A stretch of 64,000 nucleotides of DNA from JANQGH01 sp039177555 (lineage in GTDB: Bacteria; Pseudomonadota; Alphaproteobacteria; DSM-16000; Inquilinaceae): the NCBI GenBank assembly GCA_039177555.1, contig JBCDFV010000022.1:1-64000 (forward strand), written 5' to 3'. Position numbers and translations under genes: made by a program. Shown piece by piece: positions 27,044 to 36,198 of the stretch. The notes beneath the pieces are model-generated. The model was not told the origin of the DNA, searched no databases, and was given only the letters and a program-made list of their open reading frames with translations. Position 1 is the stretch's first letter, and every line of letters starts with the position of its first letter.

Positions 27044-27702
27044 GCGGCTTCGGCGGCGAAGGCGGCGACGGTGCCTTGTTCCAGGCGGAAGACGGCGTCT
27101 TGCGGTTCCGGCAAGCGCACGATGTCGTCCGGCATCAGCCGGCCGTAGAGCCCGCGCAGGATCTGGCTGACGATGCCGTGGGCGATGATGATCAGCCGGC
27201 CATGACCGACCGCTTCCTCCAGGAAAGGCCGCAGGCGGGCGGCCACCATGGCATAGCTCTCGCCCCCCGGCGGGGCAAAGCGCCACGGGTCGGCCTCGCG
27301 CTGCTCAAGCGCTTGCGAGAAATTGTCCTCGATCTCCCAATGGGTCAGCCCGTCCCAACGGCCCCAGCTCATCTCCTTCAGCCGCCGGTCGATGCGGCAG
27401 GCCTTGGGGTCGAGCCCAAGCTCGCTGGCGATCAGTTCCATGGAGTGATAGGCCCGGCCCAGCGGGCTGCAGACAAGGGAAAAGTAACCGGGTTCATCGA
27501 TCAGGGCCGCCAGTGTCATGCCGGCGCGGCGCGCCTGCTGCTTGCCATGGCTGGTCAAAGGCGAATCCAGCCGGCCTTGCAACCGGCCCTCTCGGTTCCA
27601 CAAGGTCTCGCCATGGCGGGCCAGATAGAGCGTGGGGCCGTCCGTCGTCTGACGCGGCCGAAGCTCGGCGACCGGTTCCGGCAGTTTCTCGCGCACGGTC
27701 AT
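27040..27702 (-). CDS. Histidine phosphatase family protein (phosphoglycerate-mutase-like)
   Basis: A 220-residue branch-1 histidine phosphatase. LYLARHGETLWNREGRLQG at about 25-43 holds the phospho-acceptor His and catalytic Arg; the second Arg is in CSPLGRAYHS, Glu in KEMSWGRWDG, and the second His in IIIAHGIVS. Substrate unknown; relatives act on phosphoglycerate, fructose-2,6-bisphosphate, alpha-ribazole phosphate or as broad phosphatases. It is co-transcribed with tag and divergent from the oxygenase gene. Confidence 0.85.
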   Translation of the reverse strand: MTVREKLPEPVAELRPRQTTDGPTLYLARHGETLWNREGRLQGRLDSPLTSHGKQQARRAGMTLAALIDEPGYFSLVCSPLGRAYHSMELIASELGLDPKACRIDRRLKEMSWGRWDGLTHWEIEDNFSQALEQREADPWRFAPPGGESYAMVAARLRPFLEEAVGHGRLIIIAHGIVSQILRGLYGRLMPDDIVRLPEPQDAVFRLEQGTVAAFAAEAA

Positions 27703-27827
27703 GTCTGGTACCTTGACTCCGTCCGGGCCCGGAGTCCACGCGCACTATCGCAATTTGACCCAAACGGACGAATTTTTCTCGCGTTCGACTTCAAATGCGA
27801 GATTTGTACCGCCGAAAGGAGACATGT

Positions 27828-28820
27828 GTGGCCATTCCGGTGATCGACATCGCACCTTCCGCCCGATCGGAGTCGGCGCGGCGAACCGTCGCGCAGGCCA
27901 TCGGCGGCGCCTGCGAGACGATCGGTTTCTTCGCCATCGTCGGCCATGGCGTGCCCGATGCGGTCGATCTGGCCTGTTGGGATGCGGCGCGCGGCTTCTT
28001 TGACCAGCCCTTGGCCGAACGCGAGCGCGTGGCCTTTCCCCATGTCGGCTACCCCTACGGCTATGCGCGCCTGGCCGGCGAAACGCTGGCGGTGTCGCGC
28101 GGCGAGGCGGCCCCGCCGGATTTGAAGGAGTCCTACTCCATCGGCCCGCTGAAGCATCCGGCGCGCGAACCCGAAAACCCGAGCGAGGCGTTCGTCTACT
28201 CCGCCAATCTGTGGCCGGACCAGCCTTCGGACTTCCGGGCGGTGTGTGAGGCCTATTATCGGGCGATGGAGGACTTGGCGGCGCGTTTGATGACGCTGTT
28301 CGCCGTCGCCCTCGACCTCGCGCCCGACTTCTTCGACGACAAGATCGACCAGCACATCAGCGCCCTGCGCGTGCTCAACTATCCAGACCAGCAGACGCCG
28401 CCGCAACCGGGCCAACTGCGCGCCGGCGCGCATTCGGACTATGGCAGCCTGACCATCCTGCGCCAGGAACAGGCGCCCGGCGGGTTGGAGGTGTTAACGT
28501 TGGACGGCCTGTGGACGCCGGTCCCGGCCATCGAGGGCGCCTATGTGGTCAATATCGGTGACCTGATGGCGCGCTGGACCAACGACCGCTGGGTCTCGAC
28601 CTTGCACCGCGTGGTGAACCCGCCGCCCGATGCGGCTGGGTCGACACGCCGCCAGTCGATCGCGTTCTTCCATCAGCCCAACTGGGATGCCGAGATCACA
28701 TGCTTGCCGACCTGTCTGGAAGCAGGGTCGGTCGCCAAATATGGGCCAGCGAGGTCGGGGCCCTATTTGATGTCAAAATTCACCAGCACAGTTGACCAGA
28801 AGGCGGAGATGGCGAACTAA
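27828..28820 (+). CDS. Isopenicillin-N-synthase-like 2-oxoglutarate/Fe(II) oxygenase
   Basis: A 330-residue double-stranded beta-helix oxygenase. IPVIDIAP opens the protein. The Fe ligands are His202 and Asp204 (HSDYGSLTIL) and His260 (LHRVVNPP), and RRQSIAFFHQPN provides the 2-oxoglutarate Arg. I chose GTG 27828, with AAAGGAG six bases before it. Substrate unknown; alphaproteobacterial relatives are annotated only to family. The next gene, DUF3052, follows in the same direction after about 40 bp. Confidence 0.85.
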   Translation: MAIPVIDIAPSARSESARRTVAQAIGGACETIGFFAIVGHGVPDAVDLACWDAARGFFDQPLAERERVAFPHVGYPYGYARLAGETLAVSRGEAAPPDLKESYSIGPLKHPAREPENPSEAFVYSANLWPDQPSDFRAVCEAYYRAMEDLAARLMTLFAVALDLAPDFFDDKIDQHISALRVLNYPDQQTPPQPGQLRAGAHSDYGSLTILRQEQAPGGLEVLTLDGLWTPVPAIEGAYVVNIGDLMARWTNDRWVSTLHRVVNPPPDAAGSTRRQSIAFFHQPNWDAEITCLPTCLEAGSVAKYGPARSGPYLMSKFTSTVDQKAEMAN

Positions 28821-28861
28821 GGCCAGCAACGCCGAGACGCGGATCAGCGAGGAACGATGAT

Positions 28862-29311
28862 ATGGCCGGCTATTCCGGCACGCCCCTGACCAAGAAGCTG
28901 AATTTCAAGGACGGCCAGGCCCGCTTCGTCATCGGCCTGCCCGATACCCTGGTCGACGCCATCACCGAGGAAGGCGCGTCGTGGTGGGCGACCAGCGAGC
29001 ATGTGCCGGAGGGCTTCAACCAGTTCGGCCGGCTGGATTACATCCACTATTTCGTGAAGGACGCCGCCACCTTGATCGAAAACCTGCCGACCTTGAAGCA
29101 GATGCTCGACCCGGACGGCATGATCTGGATTAGCTGGCCGAAGAAAGCGGCTGTGAAAGCCGGCGGGCCGAAAAGCGACATCACGGAGGACATCATCCGC
29201 CGCAAGGCGTTGGAGATCGGCCTGGTCGACGTGAAGGTCTGCGCCGTCGACGAGATCTGGTCAGGCCTGAAGCTGGTCGTGCCGCTGGCCCTGCGGCCCA
29301 GAAGGGCCTGA
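28862..29311 (+). CDS. DUF3052 family protein
   Basis: A 149-residue protein that opens with MAGYSGTPLTKKLNFK and ends with GLVDVKVCAVDEIWSGLKLV, the two hallmarks of DUF3052. The middle holds a MIWISWPKK strand. No function is established for the family as far as I know. There are no membrane segments or signal peptide. AGGAA lies upstream of the ATG. It converges with usg. Confidence 0.82.
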   Translation: MAGYSGTPLTKKLNFKDGQARFVIGLPDTLVDAITEEGASWWATSEHVPEGFNQFGRLDYIHYFVKDAATLIENLPTLKQMLDPDGMIWISWPKKAAVKAGGPKSDITEDIIRRKALEIGLVDVKVCAVDEIWSGLKLVVPLALRPRRA

Positions 29312-29335
29312 TGCCCCGAAGTTAGTGCCTGGGTT

Positions 29336-29602
29336 CTAGTGTAACGTCAGTTCGTGACGATGGTGCCGGACGTCGCCGCCGCTGATCACTTCCGTCGCGC
29401 CGACCTTGACGGAATGCAGCACCGCATCGATATCCCGGGTCCAGAAGTCCAAAAACCGGTGCAGTTCAGGAAAACGCGGTGCGATGTCCAACAGTTGCCA
29501 GGTGAAGCTTTGCAACAGCGACGGATGGTCGGGCAGGTGATAGAGGATCTCCGCCGTGGTCAGGCGATACCCGCGCAGCTGGCGATCAAGTCCGGTCATC
29601 AT
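29336..29602 (-). CDS. usg: Usg-like family protein
   Basis: An 88-residue protein. LTTAEILYHLPDHPSLLQSF is the family hallmark, followed by FPELHRFLDFWTRDIDAVLHSVKV. Usg proteins are short, soluble and found in Alphaproteobacteria; function unknown. The start is the first of two tandem ATGs, with AGGAGG seven bases upstream. It is divergent from groESL. Confidence 0.85.
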   Translation of the reverse strand: MMTGLDRQLRGYRLTTAEILYHLPDHPSLLQSFTWQLLDIAPRFPELHRFLDFWTRDIDAVLHSVKVGATEVISGGDVRHHRHELTLH

Positions 29603-29742
29603 CGTCGTTCCTCCTAACCCCTTTTCAGTGACGTTCAGAAAGACAAGCCCGGCGATTCCAAATCCCATGCGATTTTTGTTTCATCTCGAAGATGGTGCCA
29701 CACTGTTATCCCAGCGCAACAAAAATAAGTGAAATCAATGTG

Positions 29743-29769
29743 TTGGCAGCCTCCGCGGTCGAGTGCTGC
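29743..29769. promoter_or_regulatory. Degenerate CIRCE-like element upstream of groESL
   Basis: TTGGCAGCC, 9 nt, GAGTGCTGC. The right arm matches 7 of 9 to GAGTGCTAA and the left arm keeps TTGGCA; the 9-nt spacer is that of true CIRCE. It starts exactly 90 bp before the clear CIRCE. Confidence 0.45.
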
Positions 29770-29801
29770 CAGACGGTGTGAAAATCGTCACCGGAACCCT
29801 C

Positions 29802-29830
29802 TTGCATCTTGGAAACGCAGGCATTAAGTG
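29802..29830 (+). promoter_or_regulatory. Weak candidate heat-shock promoter of groESL
   Basis: TTGCAT, 17 nt, TAAGTG, directly before the CIRCE. The -35 side resembles CTTG of RpoH promoters, but the -10 match is poor in either reading. Confidence 0.3.
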
Positions 29831-29832
29831 CC

Positions 29833-29859
29833 TTGGCACTCACCAGGGGGGAGTGCTAA
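29833..29859. promoter_or_regulatory. CIRCE element (HrcA operator) of groESL
   Basis: TTGGCACTC, 9-nt spacer, GAGTGCTAA: 17 of 18 bases match the CIRCE consensus TTAGCACTC-N9-GAGTGCTAA. It lies 47 bp before groES. Confidence 0.92.
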
Positions 29860-29906
29860 CAGCTCCCTACATTTGGACAGTCAACGACATAAATGGGAGT
29901 TACGAC

Positions 29907-30218
29907 ATGGCGTTTCGTCCGCTGCATGATCGGGTTCTGGTTCGTCGCATCGAAGCCGACGAGAAGACCGCCGGCGGCATCATCATTCCTGACACTGCCA
30001 AGGAAAAGCCCCAGGAGGGCGAAGTGGTTTCGGCCGGCAACGGCATGACCAACGACAAGGGCGAGACCAAGCCCCTGGACGTGAAGGCAGGCGACCGGAT
30101 CCTGTTCGGCAAGTGGTCGGGCACCGAGGTCAAGATCGACGGCGAAGAGCTGCTGATCATGAAGGAGTCCGACATTCTGGGCGTCATCGACGCGCCGGCC
30201 GCTGCGAAGGCCGCCTAA
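29907..30218 (+). CDS. groES: Co-chaperonin GroES
   Basis: A 103-residue heptameric lid of the GroEL cage. It opens with MAFRPLHDRVLVRR; the mobile loop EADEKTAGGIIIPDTAKEKP and GEVVSAGNG are standard. The ATG is preceded by GGGAG. It is controlled by the CIRCE just upstream and followed by groEL after 61 bp. Confidence 0.97.
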   Translation: MAFRPLHDRVLVRRIEADEKTAGGIIIPDTAKEKPQEGEVVSAGNGMTNDKGETKPLDVKAGDRILFGKWSGTEVKIDGEELLIMKESDILGVIDAPAAAKAA

Positions 30219-30279
30219 GGCGCCGCACCCGGAACCAGTCTGAAGTCATAGAGATTTAGCCAAAGGAAGAAGCAACACC

Positions 30280-31938
<1,659 letters not shown>

Positions 31939-31992
31939 GGTCCGCGTCCCACCGACCAGCAATGGTCCGAGAGCCTGGCTCTCACGCCGAAG

Positions 31993-32025
31993 GCCCCGGG
32001 GATCGACCGATCTCCGGGGTCTTTT
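31993..32025 (+). terminator. Rho-independent terminator of groESL
   Basis: CCCCGGGGATC, short loop, GATCTCCGGGG (11-bp stem with one G-T pair) followed by TCTTTTG. Confidence 0.75.
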
Positions 32026-32101
32026 GCTTGGCCGGTAACGCGCCGCTGCCACCTTGATCGCTGGATTGCGACGATCCTTCGCCCCACATTAAGCTTCTGA
32101 C

Positions 32102-32440
32102 ATGACCTCGACGGTACCCTCCACACCATCACGCGGTTGGCCTGGCGGACGCCTGGTGCGCGCGGCAGGTCGGCTGGTTCAGGCGATCTGGCGCTGGCTG
32201 TTGCGCTGGGGGCTGGTCGTGCTGGGCGGCGTGATCGTCTTGATCGGGCTTGCGCTGGGCCCGCTGCCGGGGCCGGGCGGCATCCCCATCGTCGCGGTCG
32301 GTCTGATATTGATCTTGCGCGGCTCGCTGACCGCCAAGAAAGGATTTGTCCGCCTTCACCGGCGCTATCCGCGCTTCGTCGGCCCGGTCCGCCGGTTCTT
32401 GCGCTGGCGCTGGCGCCGCGATCCGCAAACACGATCCTAG
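32102..32440 (+). CDS. Small membrane protein, PGPGW-like
   Basis: A 112-residue protein with an Arg-rich N-terminus, a long hydrophobic hairpin at about 36-73 broken by LGPLPGPGGIPI, and a very basic tail (RRFLRWRWRRDP). The PGPG turn between two membrane halves resembles the PGPGW putative membrane family. Function unknown. A single gene between groEL and the arsenic operon. Confidence 0.65.
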   Translation: MTSTVPSTPSRGWPGGRLVRAAGRLVQAIWRWLLRWGLVVLGGVIVLIGLALGPLPGPGGIPIVAVGLILILRGSLTAKKGFVRLHRRYPRFVGPVRRFLRWRWRRDPQTRS

Positions 32441-32491
32441 AGCCCATTGGCCTAGCGCGCTTGCGTCACGTTTCGCGGTTGATGTGACTTC

Positions 32492-32512
32492 GATAATTCG
32501 GTAATTTCCGAA
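32492..32512 (+). promoter_or_regulatory. ArsR operator overlapping -10 region of the arsenic operon
   Basis: GATAAT (5 of 6 to TATAAT, 32492-32497) overlaps the inverted repeat ATTCGG-TAATTT-CCGAAA (32496-32513), whose right end touches the arsR ATG. Symmetry and position fit ArsR autoregulation. No clear -35 or Shine-Dalgarno is seen, so the message may be nearly leaderless. Confidence 0.6.
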
Positions 32513-32514
32513 AT

Positions 32515-32844
32515 ATGGAAGAACAGACTGCGATCGACGCCTTTTCGGCCCTGGCGCACCCGACCCGGCTGCGCACATTCCGCCTGCTGGTCAAAGAAGG
32601 CCCCAACGGCCTCACGGCCGGCGACATCGCCAACCAGATCATGGTGCCGCCCTCGACCCTGTCGACCCATCTGGGCCTGTTGCAGCGGGCCGGGTTGCTG
32701 AGTGCCAGAAGGCTCGATCGGCGCATCTTTTACGCGGCCGATATCGAGGGCACGCGGCGGTTGCTGAGCTTTCTGACCGAGGATTGCTGTCAAGGACGGC
32801 CCGAAATCTGCGGCTCGCTGGTCGCGGCACTGGACACCTGCTGA
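32515..32844 (+). CDS. arsR: ArsR family arsenite-responsive repressor
   Basis: A 109-residue winged-helix repressor. ALAHPTRLRTFRLLV is the N-terminal signature, and LTAGDIANQIMVPPSTLSTHLGLLQRAGLL is the recognition helix region. The ELCVCDL metal site of the E. coli type is missing; instead the C-terminus has EDCCQGRPEIC (about 90-100), the cysteine set seen in alphaproteobacterial and acidithiobacillal ArsR. It starts at ATG 32515, directly after the operator. arsC follows after 11 bp. Confidence 0.9.
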   Translation: MEEQTAIDAFSALAHPTRLRTFRLLVKEGPNGLTAGDIANQIMVPPSTLSTHLGLLQRAGLLSARRLDRRIFYAADIEGTRRLLSFLTEDCCQGRPEICGSLVAALDTC

Positions 32845-32855
32845 ACGAGGACGCC

Positions 32856-33383
32856 ATGAACGATCAGAGCAAGCCCTACACCATCCTGTTCTTGTGCACC
32901 CACAACTCCGCGCGCAGCGTGATGGCGGAATGCGTGATCAACCGGCTCGGCGCCGGCAGGTTCGTCGGCTACTCCGCCGGCAGCCAGCCGTCGGGGGCCA
33001 TCAACCCGGCGGTCAAGACGCTGTTGGAGCGTTTGAACTACGACACCGCCGGCTTGCGGTCCAAGGACTGGAGTGATTTTGCGACCGCGGAAGCGCCGCC
33101 TATGGACTTCGTCATCACCGTCTGCGACCAGGCCGCGGGCGAGGTCTGCCCGGTCTGGCCGGGTCAGCCGATGACCGCCCATTGGGGTTTTCCCGATCCG
33201 TCGAGCTTCGAGGGCACGGACAGCGAAAAGGCGGCCTTCGTTGCCGACGTCTATCGCATGATCGAACGGCGCATCGGCATTTTCGTGAACCTGCCGATCG
33301 ACGGGCTGGAGCGGCTGAAGCTGCAACAGCAGCTCGACGCCATCGGCCGGACCAGCCTGACACCGGAACCGGCGGGTGGCTGA
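32856..33383 (+). CDS. arsC: Arsenate reductase, thioredoxin-coupled
   Basis: A 175-residue low-molecular-weight-phosphatase fold reductase that turns arsenate into arsenite. The P-loop CTHNSARS has Cys14; the relay cysteines are Cys90 and Cys98 (ITVCDQAAGEVC), matching the three-cysteine mechanism of pI258-type ArsC. The tail beyond residue 150 is longer than in pI258. The end overlaps the aqpS start by 8 bp. Confidence 0.9.
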   Translation: MNDQSKPYTILFLCTHNSARSVMAECVINRLGAGRFVGYSAGSQPSGAINPAVKTLLERLNYDTAGLRSKDWSDFATAEAPPMDFVITVCDQAAGEVCPVWPGQPMTAHWGFPDPSSFEGTDSEKAAFVADVYRMIERRIGIFVNLPIDGLERLKLQQQLDAIGRTSLTPEPAGG

Positions 33384-34086
33384 CCAGGGCCACACACCGG
33401 CCCGGCGCCTGGCCGCCGAGGCGCTGGGCACGGCCTTTCTGCTGGCGACCGTCGTCGGCTCCGGCATTATGGGCGAGGTGCTGGCCGGCGGCATCACCGG
33501 GCTGGCCCTGTTGGCCAACGCGGTCGCGACCGGCGCGATCCTGATCGTCCTGATCCTGATCTTCGGCCCGATCTCCGGCGCCCATTTCAACCCGGCGGTG
33601 ACCCTGGCCTTTTGGCTGCGGCGCGAGATCGAGGGTCGGATGGCGCTCGCCTATGGGGTCATGCAGCTTATTGGCGGTGCGGTCGGCGTGATCGTGGCCA
33701 ACGCCATGTTCGATCTGCCCATGATCCATTGGTCGGTGACCGAACGGGGTGGCGGCGGGCAGTGGCTGGCCGAGGGTGTCGCCACGTTCGGCCTGGTCGT
33801 CACCATCCTGGGCTGCCTGCGGGCGCGGCCGGAGGCTGTGCCCTACGCGGTGGGCCTGTTCATCACCGCCGGCTATTGGTTCACCTCGTCAACCTCGTTC
33901 GCCAACCCGGCGGTGACCATCGCCCGGACCCTGAGCGACAGTTTTGCCGGCATCGCCGCCGCCGATATGCCGCTGTTCATCCTGTGCCAGCTTGTCGGCG
34001 CCCTTAGCGCCGTTGTGGTCATGGGCTGGTTCGCCGGCCGGCCGCTTATTGCCCCGGCAGGATCAGCAACACGCCAGCGATCGTAA
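33376..34086 (+). CDS. aqpS: Aquaglyceroporin AqpS-like (arsenic efflux channel)
   Basis: A 236-residue MIP channel with six membrane helices and two NPA boxes (HFNPAVT 70-76, FANPAVT 176-182). The residue after the second NPA, Arg in almost all aquaporins, is Val180; this substitution is also known from Sinorhizobium AqpS. In S. meliloti AqpS stands in for an arsenite pump: arsenite made by ArsC leaves downhill. GTG start inside the arsC end. No arsB or acr3 is nearby. The 3' end overlaps the convergent AEC gene by 41 bp. Confidence 0.87.
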   Translation: MADQGHTPARRLAAEALGTAFLLATVVGSGIMGEVLAGGITGLALLANAVATGAILIVLILIFGPISGAHFNPAVTLAFWLRREIEGRMALAYGVMQLIGGAVGVIVANAMFDLPMIHWSVTERGGGGQWLAEGVATFGLVVTILGCLRARPEAVPYAVGLFITAGYWFTSSTSFANPAVTIARTLSDSFAGIAAADMPLFILCQLVGALSAVVVMGWFAGRPLIAPAGSATRQRS

Positions 34087-34984
34087 CGACCGACGCCACC
34101 GAGCCGATCAGCACCGTGGTCGCCGACGAGCCGATGCAGACGCCGTAGCGTTGGGCGAACAGATAGACATTGATGCCGGTCGGCATCGCGGCCAATAGCA
34201 CCGCCACGCCCGTCCAGAGCGGGTCGAGCGCGAAGACGAACTCCGCCAGCAGCCAGACCAGTAGGGGGTGGGCAACCAGCTTTAGCACCACAGCCACCAA
34301 CGCCTGGCTGACATGGCCGGCAACGGCGAAGGTCGCCAGCGAGGCGCCCATGGCGAACAGCGCGCAGGGCAGCGCGGCGCGGGCCAGCAGGGCAACCACA
34401 TCGTCGACCGCGTACGGGATCGACCAGTCCATCAGGTTGAACAACAGGCCGGCCAGAAGGCCCCAGATGATCGGATTGCGCACCAGCCCCAGCAAGGTTG
34501 CGCGGAGGATCGCCAGCGTGCCGACCCCTTGGCCGCGGCTGCCCTCGATCACCAGCGTCACCGTCGGAAACATCAGCAGGCCGTGCAGGCCGATGATCAG
34601 GAACAGGGGCAGGGCCGCGTCCTCGCCAAAGGTGGTCAGCACCAGTGGGATGCCGAGAAGCACGGTGTTGGAAAAGGCGGCGCTGAGCCCGAAGATGCCG
34701 CCTTCGTCAAGGCGTCGCCCGAACGCCCGACCGGCGATCAGCATGTTCAGCCCGAAGACCGCGAATGCGCCGGCATAGTAGGAGATCAGAAACCCCCACT
34801 CGATGTCGCTGGGCAGCGGCGTCGTGGCCAGACTTTGAAACAGCAGGACCGGGATCGCGAAATTGAACACGAAGAGCGAAAGCCCCCGGTTCGAGGCCCG
34901 GTCGAACAGGCCCAGCTTGGCCGCCGCGAAACCGATCGCGATCACGCCGAACACCGGCAGGATGATGTCGATGACTATTTCCAT
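34046..34984 (-). CDS. AEC (auxin efflux carrier) family transporter
   Basis: A 312-residue membrane protein with two five-helix halves. The first half opens with ILPVFGVIAIGFAAAKLG; NPIIWGLLAG and AMPTGINVYLFA are typical AEC segments. Relatives carry malate, malonate or other anions. I use ATG 34984 rather than a GTG five codons upstream. Its last 41 bp overlap aqpS on the other strand. Confidence 0.83.
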   Translation of the reverse strand: MEIVIDIILPVFGVIAIGFAAAKLGLFDRASNRGLSLFVFNFAIPVLLFQSLATTPLPSDIEWGFLISYYAGAFAVFGLNMLIAGRAFGRRLDEGGIFGLSAAFSNTVLLGIPLVLTTFGEDAALPLFLIIGLHGLLMFPTVTLVIEGSRGQGVGTLAILRATLLGLVRNPIIWGLLAGLLFNLMDWSIPYAVDDVVALLARAALPCALFAMGASLATFAVAGHVSQALVAVVLKLVAHPLLVWLLAEFVFALDPLWTGVAVLLAAMPTGINVYLFAQRYGVCIGSSATTVLIGSVASVVTIAGVLLILPGQ

Positions 34985-35131
34985 GGGGGCCCTGGGCACA
35001 GAAGGCTCAGCCCGACCGGCTGCCGCTCAGATATAGGCCGCGACCGGCCGCCAACGCAAACGGACCTCTAAGCGTGCTCTTGGCGATGCACTAGGCTAAG
35101 CTGCCGCAACAGAGCGGGGGGAGCCGACCGA

Positions 35132-35638
35132 ATGAGCGTAAAGAGCAAGAAAAGACCGTCCGTCGATATCGAGACACTGACATTGACGCTGCGGCCGGAA
35201 AACAACCCCGGCTTTCTGCTGTGGCAAGTCACCAATCTTTGGCAGCGCTGCCAACGCTCGAAGCTCGACGAGATCGGCATCACCCATGTGCAGTTCATCC
35301 TGCTGGCCGGGCTGGCCTGGCTGGACCAGCGCGAAGGCCCGGTGAACCAGTCTAGGCTGGCCCAGTTCTGCAAGACCGACCCGATGATGACCAGCCAAGT
35401 GGTCCGCACCCTGGAAGGGCAAGGCCTGTTGGAACGTACGCGCCATCCAACCGACGGCCGGGCGCGCCATCTCCAACTCACCGCCAGCGGTGCCAAACTG
35501 CTGAACGAGGCCATGCCCATGGTCCTCGAAACCGATGCCGACTTCTTTCGCGCGCTGGCGGAGGATCAGGCCGTCCTGATCGATGCCTTGCGCCGCCTAT
35601 GGCACGCCGCCCAGGTCGGACCCACCGCCAAGCGGTGA
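35132..35638 (+). CDS. MarR family transcriptional regulator
   Basis: A 168-residue winged-helix protein. The N-terminal helix region is WQVTNLWQRCQRSKLDEIGIT. The helix-turn-helix VNQSRLAQFCKTDPMMTSQVVRTLEGQGLL is followed by the wing RTRHPTDGRARHLQLT, with the DxRxR motif of MarR. It diverges from the AEC transporter and is coupled to the YdcF gene by a GTGA overlap. Ligand and targets unknown. Confidence 0.88.
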   Translation: MSVKSKKRPSVDIETLTLTLRPENNPGFLLWQVTNLWQRCQRSKLDEIGITHVQFILLAGLAWLDQREGPVNQSRLAQFCKTDPMMTSQVVRTLEGQGLLERTRHPTDGRARHLQLTASGAKLLNEAMPMVLETDADFFRALAEDQAVLIDALRRLWHAAQVGPTAKR

Positions 35639-36198
35639 CGTGGCCCCTGGCCATTCTTCTCGGGCTCGTCGCGGTCGTCGCATTATCGGTCGCCGCCCTG
35701 CTTTGGATCGGCCTGCGTGATGATGTCCGGCCGGTCGATGTCGCGGTCGTGCTGGGTAACCACGTTCATGGCGACGGCACGCCGACGCCAAGGCTGGCGG
35801 CCCGCCTGGACCGCGCCGTGGAACTCTATCGGCAAGGGCTGTTTCCGACCGTTATCGTCAGCGGCGGCATCAGCAGTTCGGGTGCGGACGAAGTCACGAC
35901 CATGGCCGCCTATTTGGAGGCCGCAGGGGTGCCCGCCGACGCCATCTTTCGCGATCCCGAGGGCGTGAACACGGCCGCCACCGCGTCCAACACGGCCGCC
36001 TGGATGCACGCGCATGGCGCACAATCGGTGTTGGCGGTCTCGCAATACTTCCACATCGCGCGCATCCGCCTGGCTTTTCGGCAAAACGGCATCCGCGGTA
36101 TCGCTCACGCTGGTGACGACTATTGGGGCTGGCGCGACTTCTTCTTGGTGCCGCGCGAACTGGCCGCGATCACCCGCTACGCTTTGCTGGGCGGCTAA
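35635..36198 (+). CDS. YdcF/SanA family membrane-anchored protein (DUF218)
   Basis: A 187-residue protein with an N-terminal membrane anchor (about 3-24) and a DUF218 domain. VVLGNHVHGDGTPTPRLAARLDRAVELY is the nucleotide-like loop; VIVSGG, DPEGVNTAATASN and VLAVSQYFHIARIRLAF follow in family order. SanA proteins affect envelope permeability; the enzymatic role is unproven. I chose GTG 35635 overlapping the MarR stop; longer frames run into the MarR gene. Its stop interlocks with hisS. Confidence 0.8.
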   Translation: MTWPLAILLGLVAVVALSVAALLWIGLRDDVRPVDVAVVLGNHVHGDGTPTPRLAARLDRAVELYRQGLFPTVIVSGGISSSGADEVTTMAAYLEAAGVPADAIFRDPEGVNTAATASNTAAWMHAHGAQSVLAVSQYFHIARIRLAFRQNGIRGIAHAGDDYWGWRDFFLVPRELAAITRYALLGG

